A stretch of 64,000 nucleotides of DNA from G963665495 sp963677785 (GTDB taxonomy: Bacteria > Desulfobacterota > Desulfovibrionia > Desulfovibrionales > Desulfovibrionaceae), in assembly GCA_963677785.2 (NCBI GenBank), contig CAXXDH010000003.1, forward strand, positions 1,798,001-1,862,000. Reading direction: 5' to 3'. Below are positions 44,295 to 53,677 of this stretch, piece by piece. Under the pieces are notes generated by a model. It was not told the origin of the DNA. It searched no databases and was given only the letters and a program-made list of their open reading frames with translations. The stretch's first letter is position 1; the number at the start of each line of letters is the position of its first letter. A program made the position numbers and the translations under genes.

Positions 44295-45218
44295 ATGACT
44301 AGGGAAAACATGGCGGAGGCCGACGCCCTGAGTGCGCCGCGCCGCGCATTGGCAAAGCATATTTACCGCTGGACCGATAAAGCGCACCGGCTGGAAACGG
44401 ATATTCCGGGGTTGCTGCTCGTCAGGTACGAAGCGCCCACCGAGCCCATGAACGGGGTCTACGAGCCCAGCATCTGTCTGGTTGTTCAAGGGGCGAAACA
44501 GGTCATACTTGAGGAGGAGGAATACATCTACGATGCGAACCACTACCTGATCACCTCGGTGGGCTTGCCGGTAGTGGCCAATGTGGTTGAAGCGAGCAGG
44601 GAAGTGCCTCTGCTCGGGATGGTGCTGCGGGTCGATCTGCGTATCGTGGCGCAGTTGATGGTGGACAGCGGCCTGCCTGTCGTCAATACGAAACAATCAG
44701 GCCGGGGCATGGCCATCAGTGAAGTCAGCCTGCCGTTGCTGGGCGCTTTCCAGCGACTGGCCGAACTGATGGACCACCCCGAGGACATCCCCATTCTTGC
44801 GCCGCTGCTGCAGAAAGAAATTCTGTATCGCATTCTGGTGGGGGAACAGGGGCCGCGCCTGAGGCAGATCGCTTCCTCCGGCAGCCACGGCAGCCAGATT
44901 GCCCAGGCCATGGACTGGTTGAGGGACAACTATGCGCAGCAATTGAAAGTGGAAAACCTGGCCAGACAGATAGGCATGAGCACTTCGACCTTTCACCACC
45001 ATTTTCGCGCAATGACCGCCATGAGCCCGCTGCAGTATCAAAAGAAAATGCGTTTGCTCGAGGCCAGGCGGCTGATGCTCACGGAACAACAGGACGCCAC
45101 GAGCGCCGCGATCCGGGTAGGCTACGAAAGCCCGTCGCAATTCAGCCGCGAATACCGCCGCCAGTTCGGAGCGCCACCGTTGCGGGACATCAAGAAACTG
45201 CAGGAGATGGCTTCGTAA
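44295..45218 (+). CDS. AraC-family transcriptional regulator
   Basis: 307 residues; GGAGGA lies before the ATG. The N-terminal AraC_N cupin-like sensor (GVYEPSICLVVQGAKQV) is followed by two helix-turn-helix motifs at the C-terminus: VENLARQIGMSTSTFHHHF and TSAAIRVGYESPSQFSREY. Relatives often control adjacent SDR, cupin or exporter genes in response to small aromatic or aldehyde compounds. Here the likely targets are those now partly decayed upstream genes and the SDR. The gene itself looks intact. Confidence 0.92.
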   Translation: MTRENMAEADALSAPRRALAKHIYRWTDKAHRLETDIPGLLLVRYEAPTEPMNGVYEPSICLVVQGAKQVILEEEEYIYDANHYLITSVGLPVVANVVEASREVPLLGMVLRVDLRIVAQLMVDSGLPVVNTKQSGRGMAISEVSLPLLGAFQRLAELMDHPEDIPILAPLLQKEILYRILVGEQGPRLRQIASSGSHGSQIAQAMDWLRDNYAQQLKVENLARQIGMSTSTFHHHFRAMTAMSPLQYQKKMRLLEARRLMLTEQQDATSAAIRVGYESPSQFSREYRRQFGAPPLRDIKKLQEMAS

Positions 45219-45347
45219 CATTTCTGCATGGCAGCTTCTTTTGCGCTGAACAAGCAAACAGGCATCATGCCGCTGCGGAATGATGCCAGAGCTTTTTCAA
45301 GCCGGGCGTCCTGTCCCTGAAACGTTCCTCTGCGGGAAGATTGTGCC

Positions 45348-45454
45348 CTAGCGCATTTTCGCCTTGAAACAAGGCTTGTATCTGAAATAATATTCCATTA
45401 TTTCAGATGAATGCATAAGAACATCTAAACTTTTTCAAGGTTAAGATGCTCTAA
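45348..45454 (-). repeat. Stop-codon-linked repeat, copy 3, with inverted ends and a central palindrome
   Basis: On the minus strand it starts at the TAG stop of the giant kinase gene: TAGAGCATCTTAACCTTGAA, then AAAGTTTAGATG and GTTCTTATG, blocks shared with copy 1. The other end, 45348 onward, reads CTAGCGCATTTTCGCCTTGA, a diverged inverted copy. Between them ATCTGAAATAAT and ATTATTTCAGAT form a perfect 12-bp stem around ATTCC. The layout is MITE-like, about 107 bp. Confidence 0.6.
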
Positions 45455-48400
45455 TATTGAAAAATGGTGTTGCGTCCTCTGGATTTCGCCTGATACAGGG
45501 CCATGTCCGCCTTGCCGATCAGTTTTTCCACGTCGCTCGTATCATTGGGGATGGTCGTTGTCAGTCCGGCGCTGATGGTCACAACATCCTTGTTTTTCAC
45601 TTCCGACAGCTTGTTGGAGATGCCCAGGCCCTCCACGGAGCGCAGCAGTTCGCCGGCAATGTGGAAGCCGCCCTGTTCGTCCGTCTCGGGCAGAATGATA
45701 ATGAATTCTTCGCCACCGTACCGGGCCAGCAGGTCGAACGGTCGGCGCATTTTGCTTTGCATGGCCTGTGCGACCGTTTTCAAACACTCGTCTCCGGCCT
45801 GATGGCCGTAATAGTCATTGTATTTTTTGAAAAAATCGATATCCGACATGATGATCGTCAGCGGCAGCCGGCTGCGCCTGCAGTGTTTCCAGGCTCTTCT
45901 GGAGTAATCGTCAAATCGTCTGCGGTTGGCGATCTGGGTCAGGCCGTCCACGTGGACCATTTCCACGAGTTTCTGGTTCAACTGGCTGAGGCGTTTGGTC
46001 CGTTCGGCAACCTGCGCTTCCAGCGTGTGGGAGTAATCCTCCAGTTTCTGGTACAGGCGCGCATTCTCCAGGGAGATGGCAGCCTGCGCGCAGAGTACGT
46101 TGATGATCTCCGCGTGCGACTCGTTGAACGCGGCCGGGGTCAGGCTATTTTCAAGGTACAGAACGGCAATGATCTTGGACTGATGCATGACCGGGAGAGC
46201 AAAAATGGACCGCAGGCTGCGCTCCTGGATCACGGAATCTTTGGCAAAACCTTGCTCGCGTACGGCATCGTCGAACAGCAGGCGGCTTTTCGTCTGCTTC
46301 ACGTACTGTATGACCGAGTCAGGATAGCGATATTGGGGATACTGCTTTTCATCGTTCACGAAAACAATGGAATTGTCTTTCACGTCCGTGTCGTCATCCG
46401 ACAGATACTGGGGTACATGGCTGATGCCCTGAATCTTGAAATTTCCCGAATCCTCCGGAAACAGCAGCATGGCCATCTGGGCGCCGGAAATTTCCATGAC
46501 CTCCTTGAGAATCTGGGCAAGCAGTTTGTCCAGGACAATTTCACTGGAAATGGAGCGGCTGGCCTCAAGGAGGACATCCAGATCCAGTTTTCTGTTCTGA
46601 TATCCCAATTCATCGCCCGGTAGCGTTGTCGACGGCTGCCAGCCGGATGCGCCGACCGACGGGGGAAGAAGCGTCCGCCCGTTGAAAACATGGGGGTACT
46701 GTCTGGTAAGCGCGTTGACCTTTCCTTCCGCTTCCCAGAGCTGATAGCACAGCAGCGCCTCTTTAAGGTGCAGGTCGACATAGCAGGCAAAGCCGGAAGC
46801 CTGCCAATATTCGGCCAGGCGCTCGTTGCCCAGGGCCTGAATGTTGAAAAATCCGTTGTTTTTGGCGGATTCCACAGCGGCGAGATAGCGGCTGATGGTT
46901 TCGTGATGCTGCCCCCGCATACGCGCCTGTTCCGCCAGAAGCAATTGATGGCGGCAGGCGAAATTGGCCGGACAGTTTTCCGCCCAGATCCGGGATTTTT
47001 CCAGGTAGTGCTCAAATTTCGGCTCGTAGTAGGTCTTTTCCGTAGCGTTGAGCCCTTCCCACAGGGCCGCGATTGCAAGCGCGAAATAAAAGCCGTGCTC
47101 GGCCAGCACCATCATTCCGGGTACGGTCAGCATGTGGGTTTCAAAAGCTTTTCCTTGTTCAAGCGCCTGGCGGTACTTTTCGTAATAGCAGTACGAGACC
47201 AGCTTGGCCGCGTGATAGTAGGCCAGCCCCATCGCGTTGTTCTGCGCGGTCATGAACGCGAGATAGTCCTTTTCCCGCAGGTCCGCATGATCCAAAGAGT
47301 CCGGGCTTTCCGTGGCGCCCTGCAGGTTGCGGATCAGGTTCAGGTCCATCTGGATGATGTACAGCATCAGGAGGTAATTGGTCTTGCGCGTAATGGCCAC
47401 GGATTGTTCCGTTTCTTCGCTCAGTCTGTTCAAGGGGACCGACTGGGCGATACGCAGCGGCGTCTTGTTCAGGAAAAGGAAAGCCACGTGTATCAGATCA
47501 CCGGATTCGAGCGCCGCAACGTAACTTGCGTTCCAGTTCGGCTCGCACAGGGAAAAATGTTCGCGCCAGAACTGGGCGTAACAGGAAAAATAGATCAGCA
47601 GCTTGCCCGTGAGAGCGGCGTTGCCTTTGCGGTCGTTCAAGCGCATGGCCAGCTGGCCGAAGCGGTAGGCTTCTTCGTAGCGGTCCTGGTCGGTGATGCA
47701 GTATATGTAGGCGGAATAGGCATACGCGGAGATATCCGAATGCCCGTACTTGAGCCCGATGTTCATCATCACGGTCATCAGGGTGATCATGGCGAAGGGG
47801 CGGCGGCTTCTGGTCTGGTAGGAGGCGGGAAGGGTGTTCATCAGCAGCCGCAAGGCCGCCTGCATTTTGGGATTGTCGTTGTCCGGTACGTCAAGGAGCT
47901 GCTCGATCGCGCGTCCGGCCATGAGTTCCTCAAAACGTTGCTGCACCTGTTCCCAATCCTGCTCCGAAGGGTTTTTTTGGGTCAGTTTGAGGCCCCAGCC
48001 GGACAGTACGCCGGTCGTCAGGTCCAGGGCTTTTTCCATCTGGTTGTTGCTGACGTAAATTTGCAGACGGCGTTCATAGGCCTTAGCCCGGTCCAGGTCG
48101 TCAGCCACCTGTTCGAGAAAGGTGGAAAGGATCGTCTGGGCCAGGTCGAATTGCCCGTTGTACATCAGGCTGTCGCATTGAAGCAGCAGCAGTTCCCGGA
48201 TGAGCTTGTAGTGGTTCTGCCAGGGATTCAGGTCCTGAATAAGGCTGGATCCTCGTTCGGCATAGACCTGCGCGGCATCAACGGCATTGGCTCCGCGGGC
48301 GCAGATGGCCGCCCTGAGGTTGAGCCGGGCGAGTTCGAGGATATCGTCATTGTTCGTCAGCAGGGAGGATCCGATATTGAGGTGGTTCACAACATCAAAA

Positions 48401-50560
48401 ATCGTATGTTGTCTGAAATCGGGATCATCCCTCCAGAGCAGCATGCCGCTGTCCAGATGCATCTTGGGGCGATCCGCCTCGGGAATCAGCCTGTAGGCGG
48501 CTTCCTGTACCCTGTCGTGCAGAAAACGGTACTCATTGACGAAGAGGGGCGTATCCAGGGCTTCGCCGTAGGCTTCCTCGTCCGAGATACGTTGCAGAAG
48601 GCCGATCTTTTCCGCCGGGAATATAATGGAATAAGCCTCTGGAGCCGTACAATTGTCCACCGTGGACAAGGTTTTCAGGGTGAAGCGGTTGCCGATGCAG
48701 GCGGCTTTGGACAACAGCTGCTGTGTACGTTCCGGCAACCTCCCGATACGGCCGATCATCAGATCTATGACGTTGCTGGTGATCTCCTTTTCTCGGATAC
48801 GTTCTAAGTTGTATTCCCAGTTGTTGTTTTCATAATTGAAAAAAATCAGATTCTCTTCATACAAGGCCTTGAAAAACTGGTTGATGAAAAAGGGGTTGCC
48901 CTCTGTTTTGGCAACAATCAACCCGGTAAAATCCGTTATCTCGTCAGGTTCCCTGAGCAGCGTATCTGCTGCCAGCTGCTGCACGTCGGCCCTCTCCAGG
49001 GGGCCCAGAATCCTGTTTTCAAATTTGCAGCCCTGGGACTGAATCTCCTGCAATGTGACCATCAACGGGTGTTCCGGAGAAACTTCATTGTTTCTGTAAG
49101 CGCCGATCACGAACAAATAATCGATTTCGGAATCTGTTATGATCAGTTGCAGCATATCAAGAGAGGAAAGGTCGGCCCATTGCAGATCGTCCAGGAAGAT
49201 CGTCAACGGTTGATCTGCATCGCTGCAGGCGGAGACGAATTGCCGGAAGACGTGTTGAAAGCGGTTTTGGGTTTCCGCCATGCCGACTTCCGGCACGGCC
49301 GATTGCGGGCCGATGATGTTTTCCAGCAAAGGCAGCTTGTCGATAATCAACCGGCCGTAGCCGCCGACGGCCTCCAGGATTCTCCGGCGTCTTTCCCTGA
49401 GCCGGTTTTCTTCTTCTCCAAGGTAATATTTGATCAGGGTGGAAAAAATCTGAATGATCGCACTGTAGGGAATGTTACGCTGCAGCTGGTCGAATTTGTC
49501 CGAGAGAAAAATTCCCCGTGCCTCCGTGATGGGCCTGTACATTTCGCGAACCAGCGTGGTCTTGCCGCAGCCCGAGTAGCCGCCGATGAACGCCGCCTCG
49601 TTTCCGCCATTCTCGGTTCTTTGGAAACAGTCCAGGAGCAGTTTTATCTCGGACTCCCGGCCGTACAGATGCGGCGAAACATGAAATCTGTCCGGAATGT
49701 CGGCCTGTCCGATGGTGAAATCCGTATCGGTTCCCTTTGTTACCAGGTCCAGGCACTTTTGAAGATCGACCCTGATGCCCTGGCAGCTTTGATAACGGTC
49801 TTCCTTTGTCTTCGCCAGCAGGCGCAGCACCACATCGCTGAGGGCTTTGGGCATGGCCGGATTGATTTCCACAGGCGGAGGCGGCGTACGCGCAATATGG
49901 CTGTGAATCAGTTCCAGGGGGCTGTCGCTTTGAAAGGGCGGCGCACCCGTCAGCAGCGTGTAACAGGGTCGCCCCCAATGAATAGAAATCGCAGCGGTAA
50001 TCAATCGTACAATTGATACGCCCGGTCTGTTCCGGCGCCATGTAGTGCAGACTTTCCTGGCGAAATGCCGCTGTCTGCATCATGGTCGTTTCACTGGGGA
50101 TGATTGATGCGGCGCAGAAATCAATCAGTTCGAGCCTGTTTGAGTCCGGATTCCAGACAATATTGGAGGGATTGATATTTTTGTGAATGACTTCAGTTTT
50201 ATGAATTTTTTCCAGCTTGTTCACTATCAGCAGGCCGAGTTCGAGGGACTGTTTGACGGGCAGTTTCTCAGCGAGAAAACGATCAAGAGACTGTCCGCCG
50301 AAATCATCGAAAATCAAGATCAGGTCGTTTTCCAGTTTCTCCAGGCGGCAACCGCCATAAAGCCCGGACTCGGCAAGACGCCTGCCGATTTCATACTGTT
50401 TTTTCAGACTGGTGATTTCCTGCTCGGAAGGGGATTTCAATCGTTTGATGATGACGAGACGGTCGCCGTCAGTGTGATCATAAGCTCTGTAAACCGACAT
50501 GTGTTGCGTATCGCGTATGACACTTTGCAACGTGTAATTTTTCCGCATGCTGCGCCCCAT
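45451..50560 (-). pseudogene. Ser/Thr kinase-AAA ATPase-GAF-GGDEF signalling protein with a frameshift
   Basis: About 1700 residues if repaired. Domains: protein-kinase-like (residues 1-270; the HRD motif is degenerate as HKNINPSNIVW, DFG as LIDFCAA), AAA ATPase with GGYSGCGKTT and FLDDLQWAD, a long TPR-like helical region, GAF (residues ~1150-1310), a coiled coil, then GGDEF with intact RYGGEEF and an RPFD inhibitory I-site. One extra base near 49962-49963 breaks the kinase after FYSLGATL; the other frame resumes YTLLTGAPPF. The C-terminal frame alone (to 50004) still covers AAA to GGDEF. The family links an unknown input to c-di-GMP synthesis. The kinase is probably catalytically dead even when intact. 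Confidence 0.82.
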
Positions 50561-50787
50561 TATGCAAAGAGGGGAAATGGAGCAGGCTGTGGCCCGTGTG
50601 CCTTATCCCCCGGATATGTAGCTCCCCCCCATCCCGGACCAATATCTGTCAAAGAAATTGGGAGTCAGACCTCAATCGGGTGGCCTGTAGAGCTGCGCTG
50701 CCAATGGTGTTCACGAGCGCAACTGCTTTATCTATGCAATTATGCATTTTTTTCGCGAAAAAACCAAGATGTTCCTTGAAAAAGAAA

Positions 50788-50816
50788 GGCCCCCGGAGCA
50801 TTGCATTCCAGGGGCC
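50788..50816 (-). terminator. Intrinsic terminator of the AdiC-like gene
   Basis: GGCCCC (50788-50793) pairs with GGGGCC (50811-50816), with an inner GGA/TCC pair. On the minus strand TTTCTTTTT follows. It lies 29 bases after the antiporter stop. Confidence 0.85.
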
Positions 50817-50844
50817 TGCGGCAGCGGTCGTTTCAGATACGGGG

Positions 50845-52164
50845 TCAGGCTTTGGCGTTGCGGTCTTTGGACACGTAGAAGATGAAAGTGCAGAGCATGA
50901 CCATCATACAACCGGCCAGGGCCATTTTGGTGGCTCCGGAAAAGGCCACGAGGCAGAAGGCGCAGGCCAGCAGCGCGGACAGCACCTTGAGCCAGGCCTT
51001 GCGGTTTTTGAATCCATAGAGCCGCAGCAGGTTCAGTGCGGAATAGAAATAAGGCGGAAGCGTCAGCAGCACGGCTATGGAGGTGATGTTGCCGAACAGG
51101 GTCTGGGTGTTGCCGCCCTTGGAGACCAGCATCAGCACCACGAGCAGGATGGTCATCATCAGCGAAGTCAGCACAAGCCCTTTGACTGGGATGCCTTTGG
51201 CATTACGTTCGCCGAAAATCTTGGGCAGGGTGCCGTCCTGGGCGGCCCGGCATCCGGCCTGGGAGACCAGCATCATCCAGGAGCCCAGGGAGGCCAGGCA
51301 GGCAAAGGAGGTTACTGCCGAAACCGCCATGGGGATCCAGTGCTCCGCGGGCAGCTTGCCGCAGATATGCCCCATGGCCATGGAAAAGGGCGCGCCTGAG
51401 GCCGCCATTTTGTCCGCGGGAAACATGCCGGCGATGGCCGTGCAGGAGAGGATGTAGACCACTCCGGCCAGGGCGGTGCCGATCATGGTGGAGAGGGGGA
51501 TGTTGCGCTTGGGGTTGTCCACCACCGCGGTGTTCACCGAGGCGGATTCCACCCCGATGAAGCTCCAGATGCACAGGATGACCGCGGCCATTACCGCGCT
51601 TTCCGGACTCTTGCCGCCCACGATCCAGTTGGCGCTGAACTGCTCGGGGCTGAAAAAGAACCAGCCCACCGTACCGGTCAGGACCACCGGAATCAGCAGC
51701 AGGGTGACGCCGACCGAGACCAGCCGTCCGATCCAGTCGGCGCCCAGGATGTTCACGCCGGTGAAAATCCAGACAATGACGATGGACGCGGCCACGGCGG
51801 TCACGGGATGTTCCAGGGCCGGAAAAAACACGGACAGATAATCGACCCCGGTGATGGCGATGGCCAGGTTGCCGATCCAGTTGGCGTGGAAATAGAGCAT
51901 GCCCGCCTGGTAGCCCAGAATGGGCGCCACTTCGCCGGAATAGGCAATGGGGCCGCCTTCCTGCGGGTCGTCCATGCCCAGTCGGGAGAACGTGTAGGCC
52001 AGAGCCAGGGCGCCCACCAGGGCCATGGCCCAGCCGTAGATGGAAATGGATCCGATGCCGGCCAGGTTGGCGGGCAGGAGCACGATGCCCGAACCCATCA
52101 TGTTGCCGGCCACCACCGCGGTACAGGCGATCAGCCCCATTTTTTTGATGCCGTCGGTTGCCAT
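50845..52164 (-). CDS. Amino acid/amine antiporter of the AdiC/CadB group
   Basis: 439 residues, 12 membrane segments, APC superfamily. The first helix GNMMGSGIVLLPANLAGIGS is the unwound substrate-binding motif shared with AdiC (GNIMGSGVFLLPANL), and LCIWSFIGVESASV matches the AdiC helix 6 region with its substrate-gating Trp. It should exchange external arginine for internal agmatine (or lysine for cadaverine), consuming no energy and exporting the proton-loaded product. AAGGAG precedes the ATG. It is third in a minus-strand group with the decarboxylase and a second antiporter. Confidence 0.85.
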   Translation of the reverse strand: MATDGIKKMGLIACTAVVAGNMMGSGIVLLPANLAGIGSISIYGWAMALVGALALAYTFSRLGMDDPQEGGPIAYSGEVAPILGYQAGMLYFHANWIGNLAIAITGVDYLSVFFPALEHPVTAVAASIVIVWIFTGVNILGADWIGRLVSVGVTLLLIPVVLTGTVGWFFFSPEQFSANWIVGGKSPESAVMAAVILCIWSFIGVESASVNTAVVDNPKRNIPLSTMIGTALAGVVYILSCTAIAGMFPADKMAASGAPFSMAMGHICGKLPAEHWIPMAVSAVTSFACLASLGSWMMLVSQAGCRAAQDGTLPKIFGERNAKGIPVKGLVLTSLMMTILLVVLMLVSKGGNTQTLFGNITSIAVLLTLPPYFYSALNLLRLYGFKNRKAWLKVLSALLACAFCLVAFSGATKMALAGCMMVMLCTFIFYVSKDRNAKA

Positions 52165-52192
52165 AACAAGATCTCCTTTATGCGATGCGTTC

Positions 52193-53617
52193 TCACAAGC
52201 TGGTTGTTTGCAATGCCGTCCGCCGCTTTTGCGACCGGCTGTAGAAAAACAGCGGCACGGACGTCAGTACGACGATGCCGGTAAGCAGGAACAGGACATA
52301 CAGGGTTATGGAAGACGCGCCTCCGGCCCTGACCGAAGGCGGCGGAATGAACCCGAACACGAAGACGAAGACGCAGGCCAAAGAAGCCAGGCCGCAGACC
52401 AGCCAGATGCCGGGCTTTCCTCCGGGAATGGTATACCCGCGCCGGACGTCCGGGCGGGTGTAGCGCAGGCGGATGGCCGCCGCGAACATCAAAAGATACA
52501 TGATCAGATACAGCTGCGCGGCCAGGGCGCTCATGAGCATGAAGGCGCTGCTGACCGTGGGCATGAACAGGATGGCGCAGGACAACAGGGTGGAAAGCGT
52601 GGTCTGGATCAACAGAATATTGGTGGGCATGCCGTATTTGTTGGTCTTTTGCCAGTAAGCGGGCAGGTATCCGTCCTTGGACACTTCCCGGATGCCCTTG
52701 GAGGGGCCGACCATCCAGGTGACCACCATGGTCAGGGCGCCGTAGGCCATCAGAAAGCAGACAATGGGCGTCAAAAAAGGCAGGCCGTGGGAGGCGAAAA
52801 GCTTGTCGAATGCCTGGCATACGCCCGCCGAGAGGCTGACGCTGCCTTGGGGCACCACCAGGGCGATGGCCAAGGCCCCCAATACGGACAGAATAAGAAT
52901 CAGGGCCGTGGCCGCGAAAATGGCCCGGGGAAAATCGCGCCCCGGATTGCGTACGTTGTTGACGTGCACGGCGCTCATTTCCATGCCCTGCATGGAGACG
53001 AGCATGGCCACCAGCAGCATCAGCTGGTCCAGGCTGTGCAGGTCGGGGACAAGCGCCGACGGGCTGAAGGAGATGGCCGCGGGGTTGCCCGAGGCCAGGT
53101 GCCATACGCCGAGCACGATAATGACGATGCCCGGAATGATCGAACCCGCGATAGCTCCGGATGAACTCATGAATGCCGACAGCTTCATGTCCCGAAAGTT
53201 CATGAAGGTTCCCAGCCACATGGCGGCCCAGATCACGCCCACCACGAACAGTTTGCTGTCCGCAAGCCGCGGGTTGCACGTATAGGCGATGTCCGAGGCC
53301 GCGAATGCCAGTACCGCCGGGAACCAGGGCAGATTCTCAACCCATTGCATGAAAATGGCCACAAAACCCCAGCGCGGCCCAAAGGCCTCCTTGACCCAGA
53401 GGTAGACCCCGCCGTCGGCTTTCCAGCCCGAGGCCAGTTCAGCCGCCACCAGGGCCGAAGGGATGAAGAACAGCAGCGAGGCCATGGCCAGGTAGAAGAT
53501 CAGGGCATAGCCGTAATCCGCAAGCCCGGGCAGCGAACGCAAGGACAGGATGGCGGCCACGTTGATCATCATCAGGGTGACGACGCTCAGTTTCACAGGA
53601 GAAGGTGGTTTGGTCAT
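52193..53617 (-). CDS. APC permease, GadC-like glutamate/GABA antiporter type
   Basis: 474 residues, 12 or more membrane segments. VVTLMMINVAAILSLRSLP, then ADGGVYLWVKEAFGPRWGF and FMQWVENLPWFPAV match the YjeM/GadC branch of APC transporters. GadC itself exchanges glutamate for GABA in acid stress, but no glutamate decarboxylase is nearby; relatives carry other amino acids. It lies 28 bp upstream of the AdiC-like gene and downstream of the decarboxylase, so it is plausibly a second route for substrate or product of that enzyme. Confidence 0.82.
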   Translation of the reverse strand: MTKPPSPVKLSVVTLMMINVAAILSLRSLPGLADYGYALIFYLAMASLLFFIPSALVAAELASGWKADGGVYLWVKEAFGPRWGFVAIFMQWVENLPWFPAVLAFAASDIAYTCNPRLADSKLFVVGVIWAAMWLGTFMNFRDMKLSAFMSSSGAIAGSIIPGIVIIVLGVWHLASGNPAAISFSPSALVPDLHSLDQLMLLVAMLVSMQGMEMSAVHVNNVRNPGRDFPRAIFAATALILILSVLGALAIALVVPQGSVSLSAGVCQAFDKLFASHGLPFLTPIVCFLMAYGALTMVVTWMVGPSKGIREVSKDGYLPAYWQKTNKYGMPTNILLIQTTLSTLLSCAILFMPTVSSAFMLMSALAAQLYLIMYLLMFAAAIRLRYTRPDVRRGYTIPGGKPGIWLVCGLASLACVFVFVFGFIPPPSVRAGGASSITLYVLFLLTGIVVLTSVPLFFYSRSQKRRTALQTTSL

Positions 53618-53642
53618 AGGTGTTCCGGGTGCAAAAGGAAAA

Positions 53643-53666
53643 GGGCCCCGGCTCAGGCCGGGGCCC
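53643..53666 (-). terminator. Terminator between adiA and the permease genes
   Basis: GGGCCCCGGC (53643-53652) and GCCGGGGCCC (53657-53666) form a perfect 10-bp stem with a 4-base loop. On the minus strand CTTTTCCTTTT follows. It lies 11 bases after the decarboxylase stop, so the permeases receive only read-through or have their own promoter. Confidence 0.9.
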
Positions 53667-53677
53667 GGAAAACGGCA

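Noticed and set aside
46690..48807. 705-codon plus-strand frame over the giant signalling gene
   Set aside because: Shadow frame; the minus strand encodes continuous AAA and helical regions with clear motifs.
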